A stretch of DNA of 64,000 nt, taken from assembly GCA_949927415.1 (NCBI GenBank), contig CATLFB010000002.1, positions 372,001-436,000 on the forward strand, read 5' to 3'. Below the pieces are notes generated by a model that saw only the letters and a program-made list of their open reading frames with translations, was not told the DNA's origin and did not search any database. Shown here piece after piece: positions 42,091 to 51,448 of this stretch (positions are counted from its first letter, which is position 1; each line of letters opens with the position of its first letter). The translations under genes and the position numbers were made by a program. The stretch is from an uncultured Candidatus Melainabacteria bacterium (lineage in GTDB: Bacteria; Cyanobacteriota; Vampirovibrionia; Gastranaerophilales; Gastranaerophilaceae).

Positions 42091-42112
42091 ACTCAATTTA
42101 AAATGCTATGAT
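42085..42112 (+). promoter_or_regulatory. Promoter of the 42,145 gene
   Basis: TTGACA (42085-42090), 16-bp spacer, TATGAT (42107-42112). It lies at the end of the last composite-repeat unit, directly after the GCCGCTTG segment, so the repeat borders or contributes the -35 box. Confidence 0.7.
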
Positions 42113-42144
42113 AATTATCCGGTTCAGGATATGAAAGGATATTT

Positions 42145-42462
42145 ATGAGTGGAATTCCTGCAGTTCGAAACAGATTGGCGCAATTGAAATCAGAAAAAAT
42201 GTTGTCAGCTATGCTCGGCGATTACAAGGGATTTAAGCAGGCTTCAAAGGATTTTGCAAAACTTGCCGTGAACAATTTTGATGAACTAAAATCTCTGCCG
42301 GCGCAGCCGAAAGTGACAGTTCCTCTTTTTTCAAAAGGCGGATTAAGAATGATGAAAGTTTGGTTTCTTGAAAAATTCAGAGTGAAAACTCCTGATGAAA
42401 AACGTTTGGCGCAAATGGCAGAGCGCGAAGCTTTGCGCGACAAATTCATCAAATCGCGCTAA
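42145..42462 (+). CDS. Small basic helical protein, unknown
   Basis: 105 residues, basic and helical, ending KRLAQMAEREALRDKFIKSR. AAAGGA precedes the ATG and a consensus-like promoter lies upstream. No family recognised and no membrane segment. It is followed by a 120-bp gap and the 42,583 gene, probably a separate unit. Confidence 0.6.
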   Translation: MSGIPAVRNRLAQLKSEKMLSAMLGDYKGFKQASKDFAKLAVNNFDELKSLPAQPKVTVPLFSKGGLRMMKVWFLEKFRVKTPDEKRLAQMAEREALRDKFIKSR

Positions 42463-42582
42463 GCTTTCATCCGAAAAATTAATCCCTGTTTGTCCGTAAA
42501 ATTACGTACGCAAAAATGCGGACTTGCGGAGTGTGTTGTAATATTTCATAATAAGAAAGTATAGTTAAATAAGGAGAACATT

Positions 42583-43476
42583 ATGAAATTGAAAAACTTT
42601 TACAACAAAATCAGCAAAAAGAACAAGATTTATTACGCAGAAGAAATTGGTCGAATGAATAGTGACGAATTTAGAGCACATGAACCGGCCATCAATTATC
42701 AGCTAAATAATCTTGGAATCCCGCGTGAAAAAGATTTGTTAAACTCTGCGGAAGTTTATCAAATGCGTGCTCAAAATTCAAAAGGTAAAGGTTTTAATAC
42801 TTATTATACTGCAGACTATGATGAGAATATTCCGACAAAATTGATAAATGCCAATGTTTCTTATAAAGAGAAGTTAAATAAACATGGAATGACAAATTGG
42901 GAAGAAGTGCAGGATAAATTGTATACAGATGTAAGCAGTCTTGCAAAAGATTCCATCGCACACGCAAATTTGGCAAATGCTCGTCATGATTTTGAGTGTG
43001 CAAAGAAAGATAAAAATGCTTTTATTGTTAATAAGCGTACGGATTTGGGTAGTACGGAACTAAATAATTGGATGGATAAAGTTGGTATTCCAAAGAATTC
43101 TCGTGGTGTTATATACAATCATATTTCCAATGCCTCAACGAAGTTAGCAAATTCAAGGACTATTAATGACTACATAAAGAAAAATGAAGAAAAACTAAGA
43201 AATGGCAATATTGAAACTGATTTGATTGATTTCAAATTGAACAAAGATTTGGATGCTTTTCTTGGGATTCAACATGCTACATTGTACAAACCTCATATTG
43301 ATAAAGATGGATATTTCAATGCTTATGTAAATGATTATTATGATTTTGATTACCGCAAGCGAAATCTTAATCCTGCTAATATTTTGAATAATTGGGGGGC
43401 TGGTATGCAAGATAAGAAAAAACTTGAAAATTATTTTAATATATATTATATTCATAAGAAATTGAATGATAGGTAG
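42583..43476 (+). CDS. Accessory protein with the EIGxM...GIPxxxDL motif; candidate effector
   Basis: 297 residues, no signal peptide or membrane helix. Residues ~20-53 (YAEEIGRMNSDEFRAHEPAI, NYQLNNLGIPREKDL) match the N-terminal half of the 19,856-20,188 protein. The remainder is unrelated to it, rich in Asn/Lys/Tyr and unrecognised. AAGGAGAAC precedes the ATG. The next gene, a small multi-pass membrane protein, starts 7 nt after the stop. The pair looks like effector plus membrane immunity protein, but this is inference only. Confidence 0.6.
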   Translation: MKLKNFYNKISKKNKIYYAEEIGRMNSDEFRAHEPAINYQLNNLGIPREKDLLNSAEVYQMRAQNSKGKGFNTYYTADYDENIPTKLINANVSYKEKLNKHGMTNWEEVQDKLYTDVSSLAKDSIAHANLANARHDFECAKKDKNAFIVNKRTDLGSTELNNWMDKVGIPKNSRGVIYNHISNASTKLANSRTINDYIKKNEEKLRNGNIETDLIDFKLNKDLDAFLGIQHATLYKPHIDKDGYFNAYVNDYYDFDYRKRNLNPANILNNWGAGMQDKKKLENYFNIYYIHKKLNDR

Positions 43477-43483
43477 AAATATC

Positions 43484-44002
43484 ATGAATAAAAATATTTT
43501 AGGTTTGCTATATTATATAATTTATTTTTTTACCATCTCGTATGCATTTTTAAAATTTTTTATTTTATATTTTTCTGTTATTGTGCCAATAACTGAATAC
43601 CTTCCAACAGACAAGCTTGGACTTGGTGTGGACATAGTTACTATCATTGGACTATTTCTTATACTAGTCCCAATTTTATATAAACTTTTCAGCCCGTTTA
43701 TTGTCAGTATATTGTTAATTAAAAAGTGTCAAAACCCATTGATACTAAAAATTTATAACAACATCTCAACGCCAGTGAAAATTTTGTTGTCTTTGATTGC
43801 GCTGGATAGTGTTATTTTCTTGATTAAAGGATTGGTTACGAATGTCTGGGATTTTTCTGAATACATTATTGTTTATTCAGGTACGCTTACGTTCATCCCA
43901 ATCCTGCTTGTTGCGGTTTGGAATGTCGTAATGCAGAACCGAAATACTAAATATGCCGAACTTGGTAATAATAGAAAATTGTGGTTTGACAAATACCTCT
44001 AA
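43484..44002 (+). CDS. Four-helix membrane protein, unknown (candidate immunity partner)
   Basis: 172 residues from the ATG at 43484. About four hydrophobic segments (residues ~3-30, ~46-75, ~95-118, ~128-152), a short charged tail (NRNTKYAELGNNRKLWFDKY). No family recognised. Very AT-rich, unlike the housekeeping genes around it. It is coupled to the 42,583 gene by a 7-nt spacing and convergent with an HTH gene. Confidence 0.6.
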   Translation: MNKNILGLLYYIIYFFTISYAFLKFFILYFSVIVPITEYLPTDKLGLGVDIVTIIGLFLILVPILYKLFSPFIVSILLIKKCQNPLILKIYNNISTPVKILLSLIALDSVIFLIKGLVTNVWDFSEYIIVYSGTLTFIPILLVAVWNVVMQNRNTKYAELGNNRKLWFDKYL

Positions 44003-44232
44003 TCTTCATACAAATGTTTGTCCGGCACATCGTCCGGGATGTAGCGCAGGATGTCGTTTGGCGTGCAATCCAGTGCATAACAAAGTTTGTCGAGAGTTGC
44101 AAAGTCTATGCCTTTGGTTTTGTCGTTGTAAAGATTTAAAATAGTATGTCTGTCAAGACCGGTAAGTTTGACAATGTCGCGTTTATCCAGCTTTTTTATT
44201 CCCAAAAGTATTGAAAATCTGTTTTTTATCAT
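43999..44232 (-). CDS. HTH regulator (Cro/CI type, HTH_26-like)
   Basis: 77 residues from the ATG at 44232; the longer frame to 44289 lacks support. RFSILLGIKKLDKRDIVKLT, GLDRHTILNLYND and FATLDKLCYALDCTPNDILR form a compact HTH typical of small regulators of accessory genes. No SD; TATCAT ends 6 nt before the ATG. It is convergent with the membrane-protein gene (4-nt overlap). Confidence 0.75.
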   Translation of the reverse strand: MIKNRFSILLGIKKLDKRDIVKLTGLDRHTILNLYNDKTKGIDFATLDKLCYALDCTPNDILRYIPDDVPDKHLYED

Positions 44233-44394
44233 GTTAATATGATAACTTTTTGGTATGTTGAATACATTATTGGAGTTTATAATAACCAAATGGATGCTTT
44301 ACAAACTAAAATTTTTCATATATATTAATGTTAACTCAAAACTTAATTTTTTAAATATACCAATATCGCTTGTTCGAAAAGTACAAGCTCCATG

Positions 44395-44420
44395 AAAAAA
44401 CGCCGGTTGAAAAACCGGCG
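44395..44420 (-). terminator. Terminator of the PPi-phosphofructokinase gene
   Basis: CGCCGGTT (44401-44408) pairs with AACCGGCG (44413-44420). On the minus strand it is followed by TTTTTT (44400-44395). It lies ~23 nt past the stop. Confidence 0.88.
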
Positions 44421-44442
44421 CTTACTTTTTTCTTAAGTCAAA

Positions 44443-46125
44443 TTATGCATTGACAAGAGTTTTTTCTCTTTCAAGCTGAAGTGTGCAAGTTGTTACATCA
44501 CACACGCAAGACGGACCAAAATATTGAACAGCGCCCGGGAATAAATATCTGTCATTCATTGCCCAGTCTTCTCTGTGTTCTTCAAGTTGCTTGAATACAG
44601 GGCCGTCAAGTCTTACAAGGGCTTTTTGAATTACAGGTTTCATTTCGCCATGGCGTCTTTCCATATTCATCATCATTGTAAGCGGGATTCCGCCTGCAAT
44701 CCATTTGTCTGCAGGTTGTGTCAGATTTCTTACTGATGAAAGGTAACCGGTCAAACCGAAGTTGATTAGCGCAAATGCGTTGAAACCTAATGAATAGCAG
44801 TAATCTGCGTCAAAGTTTGACGGGAATGCGCATCTTCCTTCGTATCCGAAGAAGTGTGATTGTGCTGAGAATTTGCCGATGAAATCTCCCTGAGATTTCA
44901 ATTCATCAAGTCTTGTTGAAATCATTTCGATTAACAGTTTTTCAGTTTCGATTTTTGAAACCTGAACGTTTCCGTGCGGGTCACGGTCTGCAAGAAGCTG
45001 TTCTTTAATTAGAACAGGAAGTGATGAGTAAACTTTTGCATTTGCAGAATCAAGTCTGTTTTCAACGATGTCGAATTTTTCTCTGATTGTTGTTGCGTTA
45101 ACGAATGACGGGTCATTTTCCAATGCTGCCATGATGTCGTTGAGGTTTGCAATCATTGATTTCATTTCAGGAATGAATTCAATCAAGCCTTCCGGAATAA
45201 TTGCGATACCGAAGTTTTTGCCGCTGTTTGAACGTTTTACAATTACTTCTGACATGTAGTTGATAATGCTTTCCAGAGACATTTTTCTTTCTTCAACTTC
45301 TTCAGAAATCAAAGTGATGTTGGGCTGGGTTTGAAGGGCTGCTTCCAGTGCAACGTGAGAAGCTGAACGACCCATGATTTTGATGAAGTGCCAGTATTTT
45401 TTAGCGGAATTTGCATCGCGCTGTATGTTTCCGATAAGTTCAGCGTAAGTTTTTGTTGCAGTGTCGAAACCGAAAGAGATTTCAATCTGGTCGTTTTTCA
45501 AGTCGCCGTCAATAGTTTTCGGGCAGCCGATAACCTGAATGCCTGTATTGTTTTTAACGAACCATTCAGCAAGAAGTGCTGCGTTTGTGTTTGAATCGTC
45601 GCCGCCGATAATAACAACGGCAGAAATGTTCAACTTTTTGCAAACTTCAAGTGATTTTTGGAACTGTTCTTCGGTTTCAAGTTTGGTTCTGCCTGAACCG
45701 ATGATATCGAATCCGCCTGTGTTTCTGTATTGATCGATGAACTCGTCAGAAAATTCGACATATTTGCCGTCAATAATTCCTGATGGGCCGCCGAGGAATC
45801 CGTAAAGCTTGTTAGAAGAATTTGCCTGTTTCAAAGCGTCGTACAAACCTGCGATAACGTTGTGTCCGCCGGGAGCCTGTCCGCCTGAAAGGATTACACC
45901 GACATTTTTCGGCTGTGAAACTGACATTGAAATTGAGTTTTTAAAAGTTACAACCGGTTTGCCGTAAGTATTTTTAAAAAGGTTTTGGATTTGTTCCTGA
46001 TCTCTTACTGATTGAGTTGCTTCACCTTCTGCAACTTCAAGGCTGTTGATGCCCAATGCAAGAGTTGCGGGAAGTTTCGGCTGATACTTTAATCTTTCGA
46101 TTTGTAACGGTGAAAGTTTTTTCAT
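44443..46125 (-). CDS. pfp: Diphosphate-fructose-6-phosphate 1-phosphotransferase (PPi-PFK)
   Basis: 560 residues from the ATG at 46125 (AGGAAGAG 5 nt upstream). The long PFP type: [31 protein letters not shown], the PPi-type signature [43 protein letters not shown] and [17 protein letters not shown]. It catalyses reversible, PPi-dependent phosphorylation of fructose-6-phosphate in glycolysis/gluconeogenesis. Encoded alone with its own terminator. Confidence 0.95.
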   Translation of the reverse strand: MKKLSPLQIERLKYQPKLPATLALGINSLEVAEGEATQSVRDQEQIQNLFKNTYGKPVVTFKNSISMSVSQPKNVGVILSGGQAPGGHNVIAGLYDALKQANSSNKLYGFLGGPSGIIDGKYVEFSDEFIDQYRNTGGFDIIGSGRTKLETEEQFQKSLEVCKKLNISAVVIIGGDDSNTNAALLAEWFVKNNTGIQVIGCPKTIDGDLKNDQIEISFGFDTATKTYAELIGNIQRDANSAKKYWHFIKIMGRSASHVALEAALQTQPNITLISEEVEERKMSLESIINYMSEVIVKRSNSGKNFGIAIIPEGLIEFIPEMKSMIANLNDIMAALENDPSFVNATTIREKFDIVENRLDSANAKVYSSLPVLIKEQLLADRDPHGNVQVSKIETEKLLIEMISTRLDELKSQGDFIGKFSAQSHFFGYEGRCAFPSNFDADYCYSLGFNAFALINFGLTGYLSSVRNLTQPADKWIAGGIPLTMMMNMERRHGEMKPVIQKALVRLDGPVFKQLEEHREDWAMNDRYLFPGAVQYFGPSCVCDVTTCTLQLEREKTLVNA

Positions 46126-46233
46126 ATTCTCTTCCTTTTGTTTAAAATTGTACTTGTACACTGATATTTTACTATAAAAAACAAAAAAGTGAAGAAAATA
46201 TAATTTTTCGCCTTTGACTTGAACTTTTAAAAT

Positions 46234-47610
46234 TTACGCTTCAATCGAACTTTTGAGCGCCTCAATTTTTTCAAAACTTCCGCTCTCAAAATAAATTCTC
46301 AATAAGGGCTCTGTGCCGCTTGGACGAACCAAAATCCAGCTTTCGTTGTCTTCAAGGTAAAGTTTTACGCCGTCTTTGAAATCTTTTTTTGTAATTTTGT
46401 ATCCGCAAATATTTTCTAATTTGCCGAATTTTTCTAAAACCGGCTTGATTTCAGAAACATCAGCAAGATGTTTGTCCACACGATTATTACAGAACTTGCA
46501 GCCGACAAATTCCTCCAAATCTTTTTGCAACTGTACAAGCGTTTTTCCCGAATACGCCATTGCTTCAAGAATGAGTAAATTTGCAAGGATTCCGTCTTTT
46601 TCCGGGATATGCCCCTGAATGCTTAAGCCGCCGCTTTCTTCTCCGCCGATTACCGGATTGAATTTTCTCATCGCTTCTCCGACATGTTTGAACCCGACAG
46701 CGGTTTCCACAACTTCAACACCGAGCTTTTCGGCAACTCTATCCAGCATAAGGCCTGCGCCGACGGTTTTGACAAGGGAACCTTTCAGATTTTTGTTTTT
46801 TGTCAGATGGATAAGCAATACAGCAATAATTTCGTTTGGTGTAACGTATTCACCATCCTCATTTATGACGCCGAATCTGTCAGCATCTCCATCGTTTGCA
46901 AAACCGATGGAATTCCCTTTTTCTTTAACTTGTTCAATCAATTCTTTTAAAAATTTTGGTTTGGGTTCAGGCATTCCGCCGCCGAAATTCGGGTCATGGT
47001 GCATGTGGAGGCTTTCGAATTTAATCCTGTGTTTTTCGAGCAGTTTGTCAAAATATCCGATGCTTGCTGAATATAGCCCGTCAAAAATGATGTTTGTTTT
47101 CAAAGTTTTGATTTTTTCAATATCAATCAGGGTTTCTATGTGGGCAAAATAGTCTTTTGAAAAGTCGTATTTTTCAAGTTTTCCTGTGCCGAATTTTTCA
47201 AATTCCACTTCCAAATTTGAAACAATTTCATTCGTAATGTCGGATGTCGCAGGACCCGCATAATCCGGAATAAATTTTATCCCGAGATATTCCGGCGGGT
47301 TGTGCGAGGCTGTGAACATCAAAGCACACGCGTTTAATTTTTTTGCATTGAATGCCAGAACAGGTGTTGGCAAAACCTTGTCGCTGTATAGGACTTTGAA
47401 TCCGAAATTTTTAAGAATTTCCGCCGCAAAATACGAAAATTCATCGGCCTTGTTTCTCGGGTCATAACCGATTATGATTAATTTTTCGCCGCCAAAGTTG
47501 TCGTAAATATATTTAGCTGTTGCATTGCAAACTTTTTCTACATTTTCTTTTATAAAATCTTTTCCTACAATCGCGCGCCAGCCGTCTGTCCCGAATTTAA
47601 TTCCGCTCAT
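46234..47610 (-). CDS. Phosphoglucomutase/phosphomannomutase family enzyme
   Basis: 458 residues. Four-domain alpha-D-phosphohexomutase: start GIKFGTDGWRAIVG, catalytic phosphoserine loop TASHNPPEYLGIKF, metal loop DGDADRFG, sugar-binding GGEESGG and the C-terminal phosphate loop RPSGTEPLLRIYFE. It interconverts hexose 1- and 6-phosphates; glucose versus mannose preference is not resolved. AGGAAAGGG precedes the ATG. Divergent from pheA with overlapping -10 elements. Confidence 0.93.
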   Translation of the reverse strand: MSGIKFGTDGWRAIVGKDFIKENVEKVCNATAKYIYDNFGGEKLIIIGYDPRNKADEFSYFAAEILKNFGFKVLYSDKVLPTPVLAFNAKKLNACALMFTASHNPPEYLGIKFIPDYAGPATSDITNEIVSNLEVEFEKFGTGKLEKYDFSKDYFAHIETLIDIEKIKTLKTNIIFDGLYSASIGYFDKLLEKHRIKFESLHMHHDPNFGGGMPEPKPKFLKELIEQVKEKGNSIGFANDGDADRFGVINEDGEYVTPNEIIAVLLIHLTKNKNLKGSLVKTVGAGLMLDRVAEKLGVEVVETAVGFKHVGEAMRKFNPVIGGEESGGLSIQGHIPEKDGILANLLILEAMAYSGKTLVQLQKDLEEFVGCKFCNNRVDKHLADVSEIKPVLEKFGKLENICGYKITKKDFKDGVKLYLEDNESWILVRPSGTEPLLRIYFESGSFEKIEALKSSIEA

Positions 47611-47634
47611 CCCGTTGCCCTTTCCTGTTATGTC

Positions 47635-47649
47635 TGGTATAATTATATT
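47635..47649. promoter_or_regulatory. Divergent promoter of the phosphohexomutase gene and pheA
   Basis: Rightward extended -10 TGGTATAAT (47635-47643) and leftward TATAAT (47642-47647, minus strand) overlap. Leaders would be ~23 nt (pheA, with CGGAG before the ATG) and ~25 nt (mutase). Confidence 0.6.
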
Positions 47650-47672
47650 TGAAATACGGAGTTAAGTAAACA

Positions 47673-48518
47673 ATGGATTTATCAAACGTTGAAAAAATCG
47701 CATATCTCGGCCCAAAAGCCTCGTTTTCCGAGATGGCTGCTGATATTTTCTGCACAAAATATAACATCAATCCATACCCCGAGCCTTTGAAAACCATCAG
47801 GCAGGTCATTGAATTTGTTGACGAGAATCCGAATGTCTTGGGTGTCATTCCGCTCGAGAATTCAATTGAAGGTTCTGTTCGCGAATCGCTTGATTCTCTG
47901 ATGCTTACGATAAATCCGAATGTCAGAATTCTTTCGCAGACGATTATGCCCATTCGCCATTGTTTGTTGTCAAAAACGACCGAATTTTACAGCATAACAG
48001 GTGTAATTTCTCATCCGCAGGCGCTTGCGCAGTGCCAGAATTTTATCCATGATGAAATGCCGCGAAATCTTAATCTTGTGGAAGCCGTGAGCACCGCAGA
48101 AGCCGCCAGAAGCCTTGCAAATTACAACCTTACATACGCTGCAATCGGAAGCGAAAAAACAGCCGAAGTTTACAACTTGAATATCTTAAAAGAAAATATC
48201 AACGATGACAAAAATAATCAGACGCGTTTTGCGCTAATCGGAGATTTCGAAACGGAAGAAACAGGCAGTGATAAAACTTCCCTCATTTTTGCCACGGAAA
48301 ATAAACCCGGCGCGCTTTTGGAAATTCTCCATATTTTCTATGAAAACGATATTAATCTTTCATACATTGTATCAAGGCCTTCAAAGCTGAAATTCGGTGA
48401 TTATAATTTCATTGTAAACTTTGACGGGCATATCAAAAATCCGAAAATTTTGAATACGTTAAAAGAAATCAAAGCAAAAACAACATTTATGCGATTGTTT
48501 GGTTCATACGAAAAATAA
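47673..48518 (+). CDS. pheA: Prephenate dehydratase
   Basis: 281 residues. The catalytic domain shows YLGPKASFSEMAADIF, GVIPLENSIEGSVRESLDSL, ISHPQALAQCQNF, STAEAARSLA and the TRFALIG motif. A C-terminal ACT domain (TSLIFATENKPGALLEILHI ... LSYIVSRPSK) binds phenylalanine for feedback control. It converts prephenate to phenylpyruvate. Monofunctional, no chorismate mutase. Confidence 0.95.
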   Translation: MDLSNVEKIAYLGPKASFSEMAADIFCTKYNINPYPEPLKTIRQVIEFVDENPNVLGVIPLENSIEGSVRESLDSLMLTINPNVRILSQTIMPIRHCLLSKTTEFYSITGVISHPQALAQCQNFIHDEMPRNLNLVEAVSTAEAARSLANYNLTYAAIGSEKTAEVYNLNILKENINDDKNNQTRFALIGDFETEETGSDKTSLIFATENKPGALLEILHIFYENDINLSYIVSRPSKLKFGDYNFIVNFDGHIKNPKILNTLKEIKAKTTFMRLFGSYEK

Positions 48519-48527
48519 TTTTTGCAC

Positions 48528-48557
48528 TTGACAGATTTCGCAAATCCGTGGTATATT
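48528..48557 (+). promoter_or_regulatory. Promoter of the phage-tail-like operon
   Basis: TTGACA (48528-48533), 18-bp spacer, TATATT (48552-48557), about 50 nt before the ATG at 48610, which has GGAAAGG upstream. Confidence 0.65.
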
Positions 48558-48609
48558 TGTATATCGCGTCTTATAAAAATAGTTCGTCAAATTTGTCGGA
48601 AAGGCAAAT

Positions 48610-49389
48610 ATGACAAATTCACTAATCCCCTATTCATTTACTCCAGGCACAAAAGCCAAAGCACAGGAAGTAAATGCAAACTTTATTGCATTGGCAGAAA
48701 AGATTGAGTCCAATGCTGAAACAATCGCGGCTAACAAAAGTTCTGCAGCCGAAGATACCGCAAAATGTGTACATAAGGAAGGCATCGAAACTGTTTCAGG
48801 AGTAAAGACCTTTTTAGGCAGTTCAACGACCCAGGCGCCTATTATTATGCGTCATGGCGATGCTAATCTTGCTTCACCTCCTTCAATATCATCAAATGTT
48901 GTTTTTGATATGCAGGATTCGGAAGGTGCGCGTGTGGGCGCTTTGTATAATACAATCCTCAGCGACGGTGCTGTACAAACTTCTATTCAGGCAATAAGAG
49001 GCTCTGTATATAATACGCTTGGTATGCATATAAGTAATTCCGGCCATTCCAGTTTGAGTGTTAACGGTAATGTCGTTCGTTATGTGAAATATACATACAA
49101 CAACGGTCCTACATGGTGCCGATTGTGGTCTGACGGCTGGTTGGAACAGGGCGGTGCTTTGTATGATATATCAGGTGAAGGTTCTGTTCTTACAATTACG
49201 TTCCCGCGGCCGTTTTATGACTTAGGTTACGGTGTATTTATACTTCGCGGCGGATTTTTCCAGAGAAACGAGCGTACAGATATGGGTATTACCGGTATGG
49301 CTGTTACCCACTGCACTATAGGTATAAATGCAGGTTCAAACGGATACGGCCGCTGGTTTGCATGCGGTTTGGATTCTACGTTAGCTTAA
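48610..49389 (+). CDS. Phage tail-fibre-like protein
   Basis: 259 residues. The N-terminus (YSFTPGTKAKAQEVNANFIA) is the usual start of phage tail/collar fibre proteins. The body is beta-rich and glycine-rich; the C-terminal region (GPTWCRLWSDGWLEQGG, TITFPRPFYDLGYGVFILRG, YGRWFACGL) looks like the receptor-binding tip of tail fibres. It is not in a prophage: neighbours are pheA and tyrS. Part of a two-gene unit with its own promoter and terminator. Confidence 0.8.
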   Translation: MTNSLIPYSFTPGTKAKAQEVNANFIALAEKIESNAETIAANKSSAAEDTAKCVHKEGIETVSGVKTFLGSSTTQAPIIMRHGDANLASPPSISSNVVFDMQDSEGARVGALYNTILSDGAVQTSIQAIRGSVYNTLGMHISNSGHSSLSVNGNVVRYVKYTYNNGPTWCRLWSDGWLEQGGALYDISGEGSVLTITFPRPFYDLGYGVFILRGGFFQRNERTDMGITGMAVTHCTIGINAGSNGYGRWFACGLDSTLA

Positions 49390-49424
49390 GTTACAGATTT
49401 TGATAAAAATAAAGGAGAAAAATA

Positions 49425-49889
49425 ATGTCATATATTTTAGAAAAACCATATACTGATGAACAATACGCTGATTTTGTTGTCGAACACAACCATAATAACG
49501 GCCGCAGAATCGAATTTGGAGAAAATGCAGTTTATGCCCTGGAGGCAAACGAAAAACTTGGTGAGGACGGAGTTCCTGTAATTAATGAAAACTTTGAAGC
49601 TGAAAAGGCTGCATTGAGACGTCAATATCTGGATGGTTTGTATCTGACAGCCGCCGATGTTGAGCGTGCGATTTATCAGGTAAAAGGAATCGACTTTGAC
49701 GATTTAATTAGTCTTGTTGAACAGTCCGGAAACCCTGATATTGATATCAAAGCATTGAAAATTGAATTGAGGGCAAACAATTTTTACAGAGGAAATCCAT
49801 ACATTCAGCAAATCGGACAGCTTTTGGGATTTTCAGATGAAAAACTTGACAAGTTTTTTGAATCCAAAAACGCAGGCGACTTAGAATAA
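49425..49889 (+). CDS. Tail-fibre-partner-like protein, unknown
   Basis: 154 residues, acidic and helical (MSYILEKPYTDEQYADFVVE ... DDLISLVEQSGNPDIDIKAL). AAAGGAGAAA precedes the ATG, 35 nt after the tail-fibre stop. Position and character fit a fibre-assembly or tail accessory protein. No firm family. Confidence 0.6.
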   Translation: MSYILEKPYTDEQYADFVVEHNHNNGRRIEFGENAVYALEANEKLGEDGVPVINENFEAEKAALRRQYLDGLYLTAADVERAIYQVKGIDFDDLISLVEQSGNPDIDIKALKIELRANNFYRGNPYIQQIGQLLGFSDEKLDKFFESKNAGDLE

Positions 49890-49913
49890 TAATTTCAAAA
49901 AGAGGGAGTGTTT

Positions 49914-49949
49914 CGTGCGGAGCGGCTTTGCTGCTCCGCACGATTTTTT
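49914..49949 (+). terminator. Terminator of the phage-tail-like operon
   Basis: CGTGCGGAGC (49914-49923) pairs with GCTCCGCACG (49933-49942), followed by ATTTTTTG. The 10-bp GC-rich stem is one of the strongest in the window. Confidence 0.92.
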
Positions 49950-50005
49950 GTAATTAGTATAAAATTTTTGTTTTTGCTACAATTGTTTTAACAAGGAGAT
50001 ATACT

Positions 50006-51229
50006 ATGGTTGAAATAAGAAATGAATTTATAGAACAGGCAAAAAGACTTGCGCGCGGAGCGGAAGTTTTGCCGGGCGGCATTGAAGAATTGGCCGTAAA
50101 ATTGCAGCATGCAAAAGATACAAACACACCATTGCGCGTAAAACTCGGGATGGATCCGACAAGACCGGATTTGCATCTCGGGCACACTGTTGTTATGCGA
50201 AAATTGCGTGAATTTCAAAAATTAGGGCATAAAGTTGTCCTAATCGTCGGCGGTGCAACCGCCATGGTGGGTGATCCTTCAGGCAAATCCGAAACACGCC
50301 CTTCTTTAACAAAAGAACAGGTTGAAGAAAACGCAAAATCTTATTTTGAACAAATGTCAAAGGTAGTTGATGTTAACAAGGCCGAAGTTACAAACAACGC
50401 TGACTGGCTGCATGCAATGAGTTTTACAGACCTTCTGAAGCTTGCCGCTCAAATGACGGTTGCGCAGATGATGACCCGCGACGATTTTGCAAAAAGATAC
50501 GCAGAAGGCCGTCCGATTTCGGTTCATGAATTTTTCTATCCGTTAATGCAGGCTTACGATTCTGTCGAAATCGACGCTGATATTGAACTTGGCGGAACGG
50601 ACCAGAGATTCAACACTCTTCTTGGCCGCCAGATTCAGGAGGCTTACGGCAAAAAATATCCGCAAATGGTAATCCTTTTGCCTTTGATTGAAGGTACTGA
50701 CGGGCTTGTTAAGATGTCAAAAACCTACCCGGAACACTGTATTTCTCTAACTGACAGCGCAAACGATATGTTCGGAAAATTGATGAGCATTCCGGACACC
50801 CTTATTGTGAAATATTTTACGCTTCTTACTGATGTTTCAGATGCGGAGTTAAAAGAAATCGAAAACAAACTGAAAGACCCGTCAATAAATCCGAGGGATT
50901 TGAAACTGAAACTTGCATACACAATAACAGAAGAATATCATGGAAAAGAAGGTGCTGACAAGGCTCAGGCTGAATTTATCAACGTTGTTTCAAACAAAGG
51001 GCTGCCGTCTGACATAGAAGAAGTCAAAGTCGAGATGGGCAAAAATATTCTTGACCTTCTTGTTGAATTAAAATTTGTGCAGAGCAAGGGTGAGGCAAAA
51101 CGCTTAATTCAGGGAGGCGGAGTCAAGATTGACGGCGAAAAAATTGCCGATATGGCTTATACTCTGAACTTTACTGAAAGTGTAATATTGCAGGCAGGCA
51201 AGCGTAAGTTTGCGAAGCTTGTTTTTTAA
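50006..51229 (+). CDS. tyrS: Tyrosyl-tRNA synthetase
   Basis: 407 residues. Class I motifs HLGH (in DPTRPDLHLGHTVVMRKLRE) and VKMSKTYPEH (KMSKS equivalent), tyrosine/tRNA region QAYDSVEIDADIELGGTDQR, and a C-terminal S4 RNA-binding domain (SKGEAKRLIQGGGVKIDGEK). It charges tRNA-Tyr. AAGGAGATATACT precedes the ATG. Encoded alone; a MITE follows. Confidence 0.96.
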   Translation: MVEIRNEFIEQAKRLARGAEVLPGGIEELAVKLQHAKDTNTPLRVKLGMDPTRPDLHLGHTVVMRKLREFQKLGHKVVLIVGGATAMVGDPSGKSETRPSLTKEQVEENAKSYFEQMSKVVDVNKAEVTNNADWLHAMSFTDLLKLAAQMTVAQMMTRDDFAKRYAEGRPISVHEFFYPLMQAYDSVEIDADIELGGTDQRFNTLLGRQIQEAYGKKYPQMVILLPLIEGTDGLVKMSKTYPEHCISLTDSANDMFGKLMSIPDTLIVKYFTLLTDVSDAELKEIENKLKDPSINPRDLKLKLAYTITEEYHGKEGADKAQAEFINVVSNKGLPSDIEEVKVEMGKNILDLLVELKFVQSKGEAKRLIQGGGVKIDGEKIADMAYTLNFTESVILQAGKRKFAKLVF

Positions 51230-51263
51230 GCCGTCACGGAAAGGCCGGAGGCTGAGGAAATGA

Positions 51264-51429
51264 GTGAGAAGTGAAGGTGAGTGGTGAAAAGTCCGTATCG
51301 GAGAATTTAATTTCAACAACATTTTTCGATATAAATATTTTATATATTTTATAAAAACTATAATCACCGGATTTTACTAAAAATAATTTTACGTAACCGA
51401 CCTTTCACCACTCACCTTTCACTTCTCAC
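51264..51429. repeat. MITE-like element B, ~166 bp
   Basis: Left end GTGAGAAGTGAAGGTGAGTG (continuing GTGAAAAGTC) is an imperfect inverted copy of the right end (GACCTTTCACCACTCACCTT, TCACTTCTCAC). The interior ATCACCGGATTTTACTAAAA and TTTCGATATAAATATTTTAT recur, inverted, in element C at 54.9 kb. No coding capacity. Confidence 0.82.
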
Positions 51430-51448
51430 CTACTAAAAAAGGACATCA

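Noticed and set aside
46619-47152. 177-codon plus-strand frame opposite the phosphohexomutase gene
   Set aside because: The minus-strand enzyme has intact motifs throughout; the opposite frame is a shadow.
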